Notes under the pieces: generated by a model
Databases searched by the model: none
Seen by the model: only the letters and a program-made list of their open reading frames with translations
What the model was told of the DNA's origin: nothing
Translations under genes and position numbers: made by a program
Assembly: GCA_900107575.1 (NCBI GenBank)
Contig: FNQX01000018.1
Span: forward strand, 1 to 64,000
Length of the DNA stretch: 64,000 bases
Source of the DNA: Lachnospiraceae bacterium NK3A20
GTDB taxonomy: Bacteria > Bacillota > Clostridia > Lachnospirales > Lachnospiraceae
Reading direction: 5' to 3'
Shown here: positions 23,305 to 32,017 of the stretch, one piece after another
How positions within the stretch are numbered: position 1 is the stretch's first letter
Layout: every line of letters starts with the position of its first letter

Positions 23305-24114
23305 TCAGTCCAGGTCGAGGCCCTTCTGCGAAGCGAGGCGGAACTCGCGGGGGGACATGTGTATTTTCTCCTGGAAGACCCGGTTGAAGGTGCGCTGTGA
23401 CTCGAAGCCCGCGTTCATCCAGGCGTCTGTGATCGGCTGGTCGGTGTAGCGCAGAAGGCTGCAAACGTACTCGAGGCGCATCTCGTTCAGGTAGGCGTTG
23501 AAATTCATGTGGAAGGTGCCGGAGAACATGCGGGAGATTGCGTACGGGCTGACGTAGAGATCCTTCGCCATCTTGGTCAGGGAGAGAGGCTCTGTAAAGT
23601 GCGCAGCGATGTAGGATACGCTGCGGTAGATGAGATCCTCGTTCTCTCCGGACGGGCGCTGGATGAGGTGGTACTGCGGCAACGCTCGCTCTAAGATGAT
23701 CTGAATGAAGGACTGGGTCAGGATGCTGTTCCTGCGGTCCTCCTCGCTCTCCAAAAGATCCCGGATGAGATAGGGGATGTCCGGGTGTACTTTGGCGGAT
23801 GGGATGATCGGCTCTTCCGGCTGATACTGGCGCAGCGGGTCCGCGAGCGAACCGGCAAGGCTCACCGATGCCAGGATCGTGATATAGGTGTTCCTGCCGC
23901 CGGAGAAGACCTGCCCGTGGCGGATGAGCCCCGGGAAGATCACGACGAAGTCACCCTTTTCCATGTGGTAGAGCTCCTGCCCGATTCCCAGCTCCAGCGT
24001 CCCCTCCGTGATGTAGACGAATTCGATCATGCTGTGCACCTGCGGAGGGAAGTGACTGGCTTTTCTTTTGTAAATTTCCAACCCGTTGTTGGAAGACTTG
24101 TACAGAGGTCTCAT
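23305..24114 (-). CDS. AraC-family transcriptional regulator
   Basis: A 269-residue regulator with an N-terminal cupin-type sensor domain (about 10-150; HFPPQVHSMIEFVYITEGTLELGIG, then the GDFVVIFPG turn) and two C-terminal helix-turn-helix motifs (about 165-262: LSLTKMAKDLYVSPYAISRMF and PITDAWMNAGFESQRTFNRVF). Sugar-responsive members share this layout. It is divergent from the ParB-like/BMP gene across 88 bases, which makes that gene its likely target. CAGGAAAGAATCGCA precedes the ATG. Confidence 0.9.
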   Translation of the reverse strand: MRPLYKSSNNGLEIYKRKASHFPPQVHSMIEFVYITEGTLELGIGQELYHMEKGDFVVIFPGLIRHGQVFSGGRNTYITILASVSLAGSLADPLRQYQPEEPIIPSAKVHPDIPYLIRDLLESEEDRRNSILTQSFIQIILERALPQYHLIQRPSGENEDLIYRSVSYIAAHFTEPLSLTKMAKDLYVSPYAISRMFSGTFHMNFNAYLNEMRLEYVCSLLRYTDQPITDAWMNAGFESQRTFNRVFQEKIHMSPREFRLASQKGLDLD

Positions 24115-24148
24115 TGCGATTCTTTCCTGTCAGAAGTTGTGGATACAA

Positions 24149-24172
24149 GGTATAATATGATTATCTTATACC
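24149..24172. promoter_or_regulatory. Inverted repeat over a -10 box, probable operator
   Basis: GGTATAA and TTATACC form a perfect 7-bp inverted repeat with a 10-base spacer, and it contains TATAAT at 24151-24156. It lies between the divergent AraC and ParB-like/BMP genes, 31 bases before the latter's start. Confidence 0.5.
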
Positions 24173-24202
24173 AAATCACACGCGGGAGAAAGGCGGGGAG
24201 CT

Positions 24203-26155
24203 ATGGCTGTCACACATTCAGCTGACTATACGGAAGCGAGGAAGAGGGGACTTCGCACTTACCGGAAGGACATTCTGGCGGGCCGCAAGCCCTATCCTCC
24301 TGTGCTGGACGACATTCTGACAAGAGATGACATCCTCGCAGAGGTTCCGGTCAAGATCATGGAGATCCCGCTCGATCTCGTTATCGGCACGCGGACGGCC
24401 GGCAGGACCTCTTCCTTTGCGTCCGATTTCATGCCGACGCTCAGGGAGAACACGGAGTTCGCCTACAAGTGGGGAAATCTGTTCGAAGCCCAGATGGAAG
24501 AGGGCATTCGCGACCCCATCAAGGCCTATGAGTACATGGGCAAGTTCTACGTCATGGAGGGCAACAAGAGGGTCTCTGTGAGCAAATACGTAGGCCTCTC
24601 CTCCATTATGGCGGACGTGACAAGGGTGCTCCCGAAGCGTTCGGATGACCGGGCGAACCGCATCTACTACGAGTTCCTTGACTTTTTCAAGGTCTGCCCC
24701 GTATACGACATCCAGTTCTCGCAGGAGGGCAGATATCAGAAGCTCGCGGAGCGTCTGGGCCAGGATCTGCAGACGCCCTGGAGCGATGAGGTAATGCAGA
24801 ACTTCCGCGCGGAGTTCGCGGTCTTCACCAAGGTATTTCATGAGAAGATAGGAGAGGACCTGGGACTTTCCGACGGCGACGCGTTCCTCATCTATCTCAC
24901 GCTCTATCCGTCGAAGACGCTGATGGAAGATTCCGAGGAAGTGCTCGGCAGCAGAATGCAGAAGCTGCGCAATGAGTTCCTCACGGATACGAACAACGAG
25001 AACATCGCGCTGTTCGAGGCGCCGGAAGAGATCAAAGACAAGACAAGAATCCTGGACTTCCTGCGCGGGCCCGCCTACTCGGCGGAACGGCCGTTCCGCT
25101 GTGCGTTCATCTATGACAGGAACCCGGACGTTTCTGCCTGGATCTACGGTCACGAGCTGGGCAGGAACTATCTCGACGACTTTTTCAATGGCGTCGTGAA
25201 GACGGAGAAGTTCGAGAACTGCGGTAGTCAGGCTGAGCTCGCGTCGGCGATCGACAGGGCCGTTGCAGACAAGAATGAGATGATATTCACGACGTCCCCG
25301 ACCATGATGACGGAGACGCTCAAGGCGGCAATCCACTATCCGAATATCAAGTTCCTCAACTGCTCCATCAATCTCTCCTACCAGGCGGTGCGTACCTACT
25401 ACGGCAGAATGCACGAGGCGAAATTCATCCTCGGCGCCGTTGCGGCGACGGTCGCGGACAACCACAAGATCGGCTTCCTCGCAGACTATCCGATCTACGG
25501 CACCTTCGCCAACATCAACTCGTTCGCGATCGGCGCGGCGATGGTGGACCCCGATGTGAAGATTTACCTTGAGTGGTCGAAGATCAGGGAATCTCACTGG
25601 AAGGAGACCTTCCGGAGTGAGGGCATCCGTGTCATGTCGGGACCTGACATGATCCGACCGACCGAACCCTCGCGCGAATACGGCATCTACAAGGTGGAGG
25701 AGGATGGTTCCATCGAAAGCCTCGCGGCACCCGTCTGGAACTGGGGCAAATACTACGAACAGATCATCCGCACGGTGCTGGACGGTACCTGGCAGGCGAG
25801 GGAGGTCAGACGCAATGACCAGGCCATGAACTACTGGTGGGGGATGTCCTCCGGCGTCATCGACGTGATCCTTTCGAACCACCTCTCCTACTATACGAAG
25901 AAGATGGCAGCGGCGTTGAAGCGCGGTATCCTGCGCGGATCGCTCAGCCCCTTCGACGGGGAGCTGCGCTCGCAGACGGGCGTCATCAAGGAAGAGGACA
26001 CCTCGAGGCTCTCCAATGAGGAGATCATCACGATGAGCTGGCTCAGCGACAACGTCATCGGCCGGATTCCGACTGTGGAGGAGCTGAACGAGGAGGCGCT
26101 GCAGACCATCCGTGTCAGCGGCGTCGCAGACATAGAGGGGAAGAGCGATCTCTGA
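24203..26155 (+). CDS. ParB-like domain fused to a BMP/PnrA-type ligand-binding domain
   Basis: A 650-residue protein without signal peptide or membrane segment, so it should be cytoplasmic. Residues about 50-131 resemble the ParB/sulfiredoxin-like fold (DPIKAYEYMGKFYVMEGNKRVSVSKYVG, with the GNKR motif at 120-123). From about 297 a basic-membrane-protein (PnrA/Med-like) periplasmic-binding fold follows (FRCAFIYDRNPDVSAWIYGHELG, then IFTTSPTMMTETLKAAI). Classical BMP proteins are secreted nucleoside-binding lipoproteins, so a cytoplasmic one fused to a ParB-like module suggests a nucleoside-sensing or modifying role; this is inference. GAAAGGCGGGGAG precedes the ATG. It is followed with one base between by a phosphoesterase gene. 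Confidence 0.65.
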   Translation: MAVTHSADYTEARKRGLRTYRKDILAGRKPYPPVLDDILTRDDILAEVPVKIMEIPLDLVIGTRTAGRTSSFASDFMPTLRENTEFAYKWGNLFEAQMEEGIRDPIKAYEYMGKFYVMEGNKRVSVSKYVGLSSIMADVTRVLPKRSDDRANRIYYEFLDFFKVCPVYDIQFSQEGRYQKLAERLGQDLQTPWSDEVMQNFRAEFAVFTKVFHEKIGEDLGLSDGDAFLIYLTLYPSKTLMEDSEEVLGSRMQKLRNEFLTDTNNENIALFEAPEEIKDKTRILDFLRGPAYSAERPFRCAFIYDRNPDVSAWIYGHELGRNYLDDFFNGVVKTEKFENCGSQAELASAIDRAVADKNEMIFTTSPTMMTETLKAAIHYPNIKFLNCSINLSYQAVRTYYGRMHEAKFILGAVAATVADNHKIGFLADYPIYGTFANINSFAIGAAMVDPDVKIYLEWSKIRESHWKETFRSEGIRVMSGPDMIRPTEPSREYGIYKVEEDGSIESLAAPVWNWGKYYEQIIRTVLDGTWQAREVRRNDQAMNYWWGMSSGVIDVILSNHLSYYTKKMAAALKRGILRGSLSPFDGELRSQTGVIKEEDTSRLSNEEIITMSWLSDNVIGRIPTVEELNEEALQTIRVSGVADIEGKSDL

Positions 26156-26156
26156 T

Positions 26157-26849
26157 ATGAAGATACTCTTTATCGCGGATGAAGAATACAAGGGCTTCTG
26201 GGAGTTCTATGATCCGAAGCGCCTCGATGGTGTCGACCTCATCGTCTCCTGCGGAGACCTGAATCCGTCCTATCTGGAATTCCTGGAGTCGATGACGAAC
26301 GTGCCTCTTTTGTATGTCCGCGGCAATCATGATACGAAATACGACCAGAAGCCGCCGCTGGGCTGCGAGTGCATTGATGATCGGATCTACGATTTCAAGG
26401 GACTCCGCATCCTGGGGCTGGGCGGCTCCATGCGCTATACGCCGGGCCGCTTGGACCAGTTCACGGAAGAGGAGATGGAGAAGCGCATCCAGAAGCTGAA
26501 CCGGCAGATCGTTCTGATGAACGGGTTCGACATTCTGGTGACGCACGCGCCCGCCCGCGGATACGGCGATATGGATGATCTGCCGCATCAGGGCTTTGAG
26601 TGTTTCAACAGCATCATGAATAAATGGAAGCCGAAATACATGTTCTACGGGCATGTGCACGGCTGCTATTCGCATGAGTTCCAGAGGGAGAGGGAGCACA
26701 GCTCGGGCACGAAGCTCATCAATGCCTACAATTACTATTTCTGCGACATCGGGGACGACGAGCACCCGGCAAAGGGCAAGACCGGCTCCGCCCTCTACGA
26801 TCTCTACATCGCAATGCAGGGGATGAAGCGAAGACACTCTGACTACTGA
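26157..26849 (+). CDS. Calcineurin-like metallophosphoesterase
   Basis: A 230-residue phosphoesterase with the family metal-binding motifs: an altered first motif IADEEYKG in place of DxH, then CGDLN (GD), RGNHD (GNHD), THAPARGYGD (H) and YGHVHG (GHxH). It starts one base after the BMP-fusion stop codon, so the two are surely one operon. A role on a nucleotide or cyclic nucleotide would fit the BMP partner but is not shown. Its last 7 bases overlap the convergent regulator gene. Confidence 0.85.
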   Translation: MKILFIADEEYKGFWEFYDPKRLDGVDLIVSCGDLNPSYLEFLESMTNVPLLYVRGNHDTKYDQKPPLGCECIDDRIYDFKGLRILGLGGSMRYTPGRLDQFTEEEMEKRIQKLNRQIVLMNGFDILVTHAPARGYGDMDDLPHQGFECFNSIMNKWKPKYMFYGHVHGCYSHEFQREREHSSGTKLINAYNYYFCDIGDDEHPAKGKTGSALYDLYIAMQGMKRRHSDY

Positions 26850-27826
26850 TCCCTGTGCTGCAGTCTCCATTCGCGGGGCGTTTCGCCAAAGGCGCGCCGG
26901 AACAGGCGGTGGAAGAAGCTCGTGTTGTCGTAGCCCACGGCCGCCGCGATATCGCTCACGGACAGCCCTGTGTGGGAGAGAAGATACTGTGCCTGACCAA
27001 GGCGTTTCTCCTGTAAGAGATCCCGGAAGGTGCGGCCTGTGTTTTTCTTGATCAGCCGCGATAATGTATAGTCATCAATGCCGTTCCCCGCGGAGAAATC
27101 CGAGAGGGCGGCATTTTTGTATTCATTCTCAATGTAGGATAGGACGCGGATCATCATGTCCTGATCGTAGCTCTCGCGGGAGACGTGGATCGTGTCCGTG
27201 TAGTTCATAAGATTTAAAAACAACAGGCCCATTGTCGTCTGTGAAATGCTTCGGCGGTTGGGCCCGTCTGTCATCATGGTCCAGATGAGATTCTCAATGA
27301 GGTTCTGTACCGGCAGGATGCCCGCGACCTGGAAGTAGAGATAGTTGCCGCCCTGATTGGAATCCGTGAGACAGCTGATGATGAAATCGCGGAGCGCATT
27401 GTCCCCGTTCCCCATCATGCGGAAGGCGGTGTCGAAGAATTCCGGAAGGATCATGAAATTGACCGCGATGTCCTCCCTGCCCGCCGGCAGGATTTCCTGC
27501 GACGCGTGCTGGTTCATGAACAGGAGGTCTCCCTCCTTCAGGAGGATTTTCTGACCGTCGATGAAATGTGTGGTTGAACCCTGGCACATGTAGATGAATT
27601 CGACGAAGTTGTGCGTGTGCCGTGGGAAGTGGACGAAGCGGGTGTTCGGCCGGATGTCAATGAGCTTGCCATTCCTGAGAACCCGCGCGGAGTCAATCTC
27701 GTTGGAGGAGAGCTTCTCCTTCCCCGCACTGTAGTACAGCGCTCGGTTGATGGTGGTGCGCCCGTCGAGGATTGCCTGCTCCTCGGGCGTGATGACAGAG
27801 AGGCGACCTAGCAGCTGCTGATCCAT
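26843..27826 (-). CDS. AraC-family regulator of the rhamnose operon
   Basis: A 327-residue regulator. The N-terminal cupin region is clear (FPRHTHNFVEFIYMCQGSTTHFIDGQ, then LKEGDLLFMN), and two helix-turn-helix motifs lie at the C terminus (IDDYTLSRLIKKNTGRTF and LSVSDIAAAVGYDNTSFFHRLF). It is divergent from rhaA, which implies L-rhamnose-dependent control as by RhaR or RhaS in enterics; the match to those is by family and position only. The ATG at 27826 follows GGGGAGAATGTC and is preferred to one 9 codons upstream. Confidence 0.85.
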   Translation of the reverse strand: MDQQLLGRLSVITPEEQAILDGRTTINRALYYSAGKEKLSSNEIDSARVLRNGKLIDIRPNTRFVHFPRHTHNFVEFIYMCQGSTTHFIDGQKILLKEGDLLFMNQHASQEILPAGREDIAVNFMILPEFFDTAFRMMGNGDNALRDFIISCLTDSNQGGNYLYFQVAGILPVQNLIENLIWTMMTDGPNRRSISQTTMGLLFLNLMNYTDTIHVSRESYDQDMMIRVLSYIENEYKNAALSDFSAGNGIDDYTLSRLIKKNTGRTFRDLLQEKRLGQAQYLLSHTGLSVSDIAAAVGYDNTSFFHRLFRRAFGETPREWRLQHRDQ

Positions 27827-27863
27827 GACATTCTCCCCATACTGATGTTTCAATCAATGGTAC

Positions 27864-27945
27864 CTATTCAGAACCCATCTCGAAAATCTTCGATTTGAAA
27901 GCCGAAGGCTTTTTTCGATTGAGTTTCTTCCGACGCGCTACGCGC
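27864..27945. repeat. Partial copy of the CTATTCAG element
   Basis: Begins CTATTCAGAACCCATCTCGAA and ends with CGACGCGCTACGCGC, as in the left half of the 14164-14315 element. The middle holds a hairpin GAAAGCC/GGCTTTTTTC. It lies between the regulator and rhaA and may add a terminator-like structure. No right-hand inverted end was found. Confidence 0.5.
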
Positions 27946-28044
27946 TGTACCCCGGATGGGGTATGGGCACAACTCCGGACGGTTTTAATATACATCCCGC
28001 ACGAATAATTGCAAGAGAGGACGCTTTTTGAACAAGCGGCGGAC

Positions 28045-28074
28045 CTGACGAAGGAGGGTGAGTATTGATATAAT
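28045..28074 (+). promoter_or_regulatory. Probable rhaADB promoter
   Basis: CTGACG (28045-28050) and TATAAT (28069-28074) with an 18-bp spacer. The -35 is weak, as expected for an activator-dependent promoter. The start codon of rhaA is 46 bases further on. Confidence 0.55.
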
Positions 28075-28119
28075 AATGAATAACATATAACTGATTCAGC
28101 ACAGTCACAGGGGGTAACT

Positions 28120-29385
28120 ATGACTACATTACAGGAGAGATACGAGACGGCCAGGGAGCGCTACACAAAGGTTGGCGTAGACGTTGACAAGGCACTGGAG
28201 GAAGCGGCGAAAATCCGTCTGTCCATGCACTGCTGGCAGGGCGACGACGTCATCGGCTTCGACCAGAAGGGACCGTTGACCGGCGGTATTCAGACGACCG
28301 GCAACTATCCTTACAAGGCGACGACGCCCGAGGAGCTGATGCAGGACATTGAGAAGGTGTTCACCTACATCCCGGGAAAGGGACACAAGCTCAATCTCCA
28401 CGCGTCCTACGCAATTTTCGACGGGCCGGATGCCTGGGTGGACCGCGATGCGCTGGAGCCGCGTCACTTTGCGAAGTGGGTGGATTTTGCGAAGGCGCAC
28501 GACCTGGGACTGGATTTCAACCCGACCATGTTCTCCCACCCGAAGGCGAACGCGCAGCTGGGAACACTCTCTGCTTCTGACGAAGAGGTGAGACAGTTCT
28601 GGATTCGTCACTGCATCGCCTGCATCAGGATCTCGGAATATTTCGCAGAGGAGACAGGCCAGCCCTGCATGATGAATATATGGATTCCGGACGGCGTCAA
28701 GGACGTACCCGGAGACAGAATCCGCGCGAGGAAGAGACTCAAGGCTTCCCTGGATCAGATCCTGCAGACAGACTACGATCAGAGCAAGGTTTACATTGCG
28801 GTTGAGTCCAAGGTATTCGGCATCGGTGTCGAGTCTGAGACGGTCGGCAGCCACGAGTTCTACATGAACTACGCGAATGCCAACAACATCCTCTGCCTCA
28901 TTGATACGGGACATTTCCATCCGACCGAGGTGGTAGCGGACAAGCTCTCCTCCATGCTCCTGTTCCACGACAAACTGGCGCTGCACGTATCCAGACCAAT
29001 CCGCTGGGACTCCGACCACGTGACAATTTTCAATGATGACCTCCGCGAGTTAGCACAACAGATTGTCACAACCGGCCCCGAGCACTATTTCATCGGCATG
29101 GACTATTTCGACGCTTCCATCAACCGCATCGCTGCGTGGACCACAGGTATGAGATCCATGGAGAAGGCGCTGCTGTACGCGGAGCTCCTTCCGAATGAGA
29201 AGCTCGCCGATCTCCAGGACGCCCACGATTTCACTCAGATCCAGGCGCTGTACGAGAGAATGAAGGTGCTGCCGTTCGGTGATGTCTGGGATTACTACTG
29301 CGAGCAGAACGGCGTGGCGGCAGAAGATGACTGGTTCGCGGACTGCCAGCAGTACGAGAAGGAAGTGCTCTCGAAGCGGGCGTAA
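28120..29385 (+). CDS. rhaA: L-rhamnose isomerase
   Basis: Converts L-rhamnose to L-rhamnulose, the first step of rhamnose breakdown. The 421-residue protein matches RhaA along its length: LSMHCWQGDDVIGF, GGIQTTGNYP, FNPTMFSHPKA, MMNIWIPDG, LCLIDTGHFHPTE (metal-binding) and FIGMDYFDASINRIAAW. A CAGGGGGTAACT site precedes the ATG. First gene of rhaA-rhaD-rhaB. A mutarotase and transporter for rhamnose are not in the window. Confidence 0.97.
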   Translation: MTTLQERYETARERYTKVGVDVDKALEEAAKIRLSMHCWQGDDVIGFDQKGPLTGGIQTTGNYPYKATTPEELMQDIEKVFTYIPGKGHKLNLHASYAIFDGPDAWVDRDALEPRHFAKWVDFAKAHDLGLDFNPTMFSHPKANAQLGTLSASDEEVRQFWIRHCIACIRISEYFAEETGQPCMMNIWIPDGVKDVPGDRIRARKRLKASLDQILQTDYDQSKVYIAVESKVFGIGVESETVGSHEFYMNYANANNILCLIDTGHFHPTEVVADKLSSMLLFHDKLALHVSRPIRWDSDHVTIFNDDLRELAQQIVTTGPEHYFIGMDYFDASINRIAAWTTGMRSMEKALLYAELLPNEKLADLQDAHDFTQIQALYERMKVLPFGDVWDYYCEQNGVAAEDDWFADCQQYEKEVLSKRA

Positions 29386-29460
29386 ACGAAGAGATTCTGC
29401 GCGATGTATGAGATGCGGGGCAGGAGAGGTACAGCCTGCCCCGGAAAGGTGGAGACAGAA

Positions 29461-30330
29461 ATGAGAGTAGAAGATACAGAATTTGCTCAGGGCTTTATCA
29501 GACTCTGTGGTGACGGATTCCAGCAGGGATGGCACGAGAGAAACGGTGGCAACCTCTCTTATCGCATGAAGGCCGAGGAGGTGGCGTCCGTCTCTGATGT
29601 GCTGGGCCGGTACGAGAATTCCGTGCAGGACGGCGCATGGCAGGAGATCGGAACCGAAGTGCCGACGCTCGCGGGCGAGTATTTCATGGTGACGGGTTCC
29701 GGCAAGTACATGAGAAACGTGCCGCTCCATCCGGAAGACAACGTTTCGATCATCCGTGTCGATGAGACCGGCACGAAGTTCTCCATCGTCTGGGGCCTTC
29801 AAAAGGGCGGCCGGCCGACTTCCGAGCTCCCTTCTCACCTCATGAATCTTGCGGTGCTGAAGGAAAGAGATCCCGAAATCCGCGTGGTCTATCACTGCCA
29901 CCCGACGAACGTGATCGCTCTGACATACGTCCTGCCGCTGGACGGGCAGGTCTTCACGAGGGAGATCTTCGAAATGGCGACGGAGTGTCCTGTTGTTTTC
30001 CCGGAAGGGCTGGGAATCGTGCCCTGGATGGTGCCCGGCGGAAAGGAAATCGCCGTTGCCACGTCCGAGATCATGAAGACACAGAACTTCGCGATCTGGG
30101 CGCATCACGGCGCGTTCGCGTGCGGTCACGACTTCGATGAGGCGTTCGGCCTGATGCACACGGTGGAGAAGGCGGCCGAGGTTCTCGTCAAGGTGATGTC
30201 CATGACAGACCGCAAGCGGCAGACCATTGAGCCTGACCAGTTCCGCGCGATCAACGAGCCGTTCCACATCCACATCGACGAGCAGTTCCTCTATGAGAAG
30301 ACGCCCGGCGCGAAGATTGGCGACAGGTAA
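29461..30330 (+). CDS. rhaD: Rhamnulose-1-phosphate aldolase
   Basis: Class II aldolase that splits L-rhamnulose 1-phosphate into dihydroxyacetone phosphate and L-lactaldehyde. The 289-residue protein has RNGGNLSYR (about 26-34), MVTGSGKYMRN, the zinc ligands in YHCHPTN, and WAHHGAFACG with the third histidine. GAAAGGTGGAGACAGAA precedes the ATG at 29461, which is chosen over 29404 because the extra 19 residues have no counterpart in the family. 76 bases separate it from rhaA. Confidence 0.95.
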   Translation: MRVEDTEFAQGFIRLCGDGFQQGWHERNGGNLSYRMKAEEVASVSDVLGRYENSVQDGAWQEIGTEVPTLAGEYFMVTGSGKYMRNVPLHPEDNVSIIRVDETGTKFSIVWGLQKGGRPTSELPSHLMNLAVLKERDPEIRVVYHCHPTNVIALTYVLPLDGQVFTREIFEMATECPVVFPEGLGIVPWMVPGGKEIAVATSEIMKTQNFAIWAHHGAFACGHDFDEAFGLMHTVEKAAEVLVKVMSMTDRKRQTIEPDQFRAINEPFHIHIDEQFLYEKTPGAKIGDR

Positions 30331-30335
30331 GAGGC

Positions 30336-30394
30336 GGCCTTTGTTTTCTCCGCGGGGCGGGCGGACGCAGCGCCTATCGGAGAAAACAAAAGGC
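30336..30394. repeat. Inverted repeat between rhaD and rhaB
   Basis: GGCCTTTGTTTTCTCCG pairs with CGGAGAAAACAAAAGGC, enclosing a GC-rich spacer. It belongs to the same arm family as 5675-5730 and 35455-35509. In the mRNA it would form a long hairpin between two cistrons and could adjust their ratio. Confidence 0.65.
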
Positions 30395-30408
30395 GCAAAG
30401 GGGGACTC

Positions 30409-31896
30409 ATGACTGATACGAAATATTATCTCGCCGTCGACATCGGTGCCTCCTCCGGCAGGCATATTCTGGGGCACATGGAGGATGGCAGGCTCTTGCT
30501 CGAAGAGATTTACCGCTTCGATAACGGCAATGAGCTGGTGACCGAAGAAGGAAGGGATCTGGGACCTGCCGACGGACAGGAGCAGGTGCCGGGCTCCCAC
30601 AGAGTCTGGGATACGACGAAACTCTTCTCCGGGATTCTGGAAGGCTTGAGGAAATGTAAGGAGGCCGGAAAGATTCCACAAGCCATGGGGGTTGACACCT
30701 GGGCGGTCGACTATGTGCTCCTGGATGAGAACGATGAGATGATCGGCCCCTGCTACGCTTACCGCGACGGCAGGACGAAGGGGATGGATGAGGCAGTGTA
30801 TCGCCTCATCCCGGAGCGCGAGCTCTATCAGAGAACCGGCATCCAGAAGGCGATATTCAACACGATCTACCAACTGATGGCAGATAAGACTTACCGCCCA
30901 GATGACTTGCAGAGAGCGAAGAGCCTTCTTATGGTACCGGACTACTGCCATTTCCTTCTGACGGGAGTGAAGCGGCAGGAGTACACCAACGCTTCCTCAA
31001 CCGGCCTGTTGAATCCGGCTACGAGAGAGTGGGACAGGGAGCTCATCAAAAGGCTTGGCTACCCGCAGGAGCTGTTTCGGGAGCTGTCACTTCCGGGGAC
31101 GCTCGTAGGTGCGCTGCGGCCTGAGATCGCAGATGAGATCGGCTTTACCTGCAATGTCATCCTGCCAGCCACGCACGATACGGGCTCTGCCGTGATGAGC
31201 GTGCCATCGACGAAGGAAGATACGCTGTATATTTCCTCCGGGACGTGGTCGCTATTCGGGTGTGAGCTGCCGGAGGCGAATTGCTCCATAGAAGCGGAGG
31301 CAGCCAATTTCACGAACGAGGGCGGCTACGATTACCGCTTCCGTTTCCTCAAGAATATCATGGGGCTGTGGATGATCCAGTCGGTGCGCAAGGAGTTCCT
31401 GCAGGGCTATGATTATCCGGGCAGGCGCGAAGATGAAGACTACAGCTTCGGCAACCTCTGCGAGATGGCGGCAAAGGAGGAGATCGCATCCCTCGTGGAC
31501 GCGAACGATGAGAGATTCCTGTCGCCTTCGTCGATGATCGCCGAGGTGCAGGCTGCCTGCCGGGAGGCGGAGGAGGAGATTCCGACAACGCCCTGGCAGA
31601 TCGCAAGGGTCATCTACCGCTCACTCGCTGTCTGCTACAGGGAGGCACTTGCAGAGATTGAGAGCATCACGGGCAGGCACTTCGACACGATCAATATCGT
31701 GGGCGGCGGCTCGAACGCGAAATGGCTGAATGAGCTGACGGCACAGGAGACGGGCCGCACGGTGCTCGCGGGACCGGGAGAAGCGACGGCGATCGGGAAC
31801 CTCGGCGCGCTGATGATCGCGGACGGGTGCTTCAAAGATCTCTTCGATTTCCGGCGCTGCGTGTACGAATCCTTCGGCGTGAAGGAATTCGAATAA
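30409..31896 (+). CDS. rhaB: Rhamnulokinase
   Basis: FGGY-family kinase that phosphorylates L-rhamnulose. The 495-residue protein has the phosphate loop VDIGASSGRH (6-15), GVDTWAVDYVLL, the middle-domain segment GVKRQEYTNASSTGLL, SSGTWSLFGCE and the adenosine loop NIVGGGSNAKWLN. AGGCGCAAAGGGGGACTC precedes the ATG. Last gene of the rha operon. Length is normal. Confidence 0.96.
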   Translation: MTDTKYYLAVDIGASSGRHILGHMEDGRLLLEEIYRFDNGNELVTEEGRDLGPADGQEQVPGSHRVWDTTKLFSGILEGLRKCKEAGKIPQAMGVDTWAVDYVLLDENDEMIGPCYAYRDGRTKGMDEAVYRLIPERELYQRTGIQKAIFNTIYQLMADKTYRPDDLQRAKSLLMVPDYCHFLLTGVKRQEYTNASSTGLLNPATREWDRELIKRLGYPQELFRELSLPGTLVGALRPEIADEIGFTCNVILPATHDTGSAVMSVPSTKEDTLYISSGTWSLFGCELPEANCSIEAEAANFTNEGGYDYRFRFLKNIMGLWMIQSVRKEFLQGYDYPGRREDEDYSFGNLCEMAAKEEIASLVDANDERFLSPSSMIAEVQAACREAEEEIPTTPWQIARVIYRSLAVCYREALAEIESITGRHFDTINIVGGGSNAKWLNELTAQETGRTVLAGPGEATAIGNLGALMIADGCFKDLFDFRRCVYESFGVKEFE

Positions 31897-31978
31897 TCAC
31901 TTCCGTATAGCCCGAAGCAAAAGCTCAAGGGCTTGCTGCTGAGGGCGTACCAAAGTAAATATTCATAAGATAGTTGAA

Positions 31979-32017
31979 ACGGACCTTCCGGAGCAGTCAC
32001 TGCTCCAGAAGGTCCGT
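31979..32017. terminator. Long hairpin between rhaB and the convergent esterase gene
   Basis: ACGGACCTTC/GAAGGTCCGT with an inner GGAGCA/TGCTCC stem. It spans the stop codon of the minus-strand gene (31997) and can serve transcripts from both sides. T-runs are weak on either strand. Confidence 0.55.

Noticed and set aside
24218-26191. 657-codon open frame on the minus strand, and similar long antisense frames at 2898-4397, 19411-21069, 29050-30951 and 45961-47784
   Set aside because: They lie exactly opposite well-recognised genes. Their length is explained by GC-rich third positions, which suppress stops in one antisense frame.
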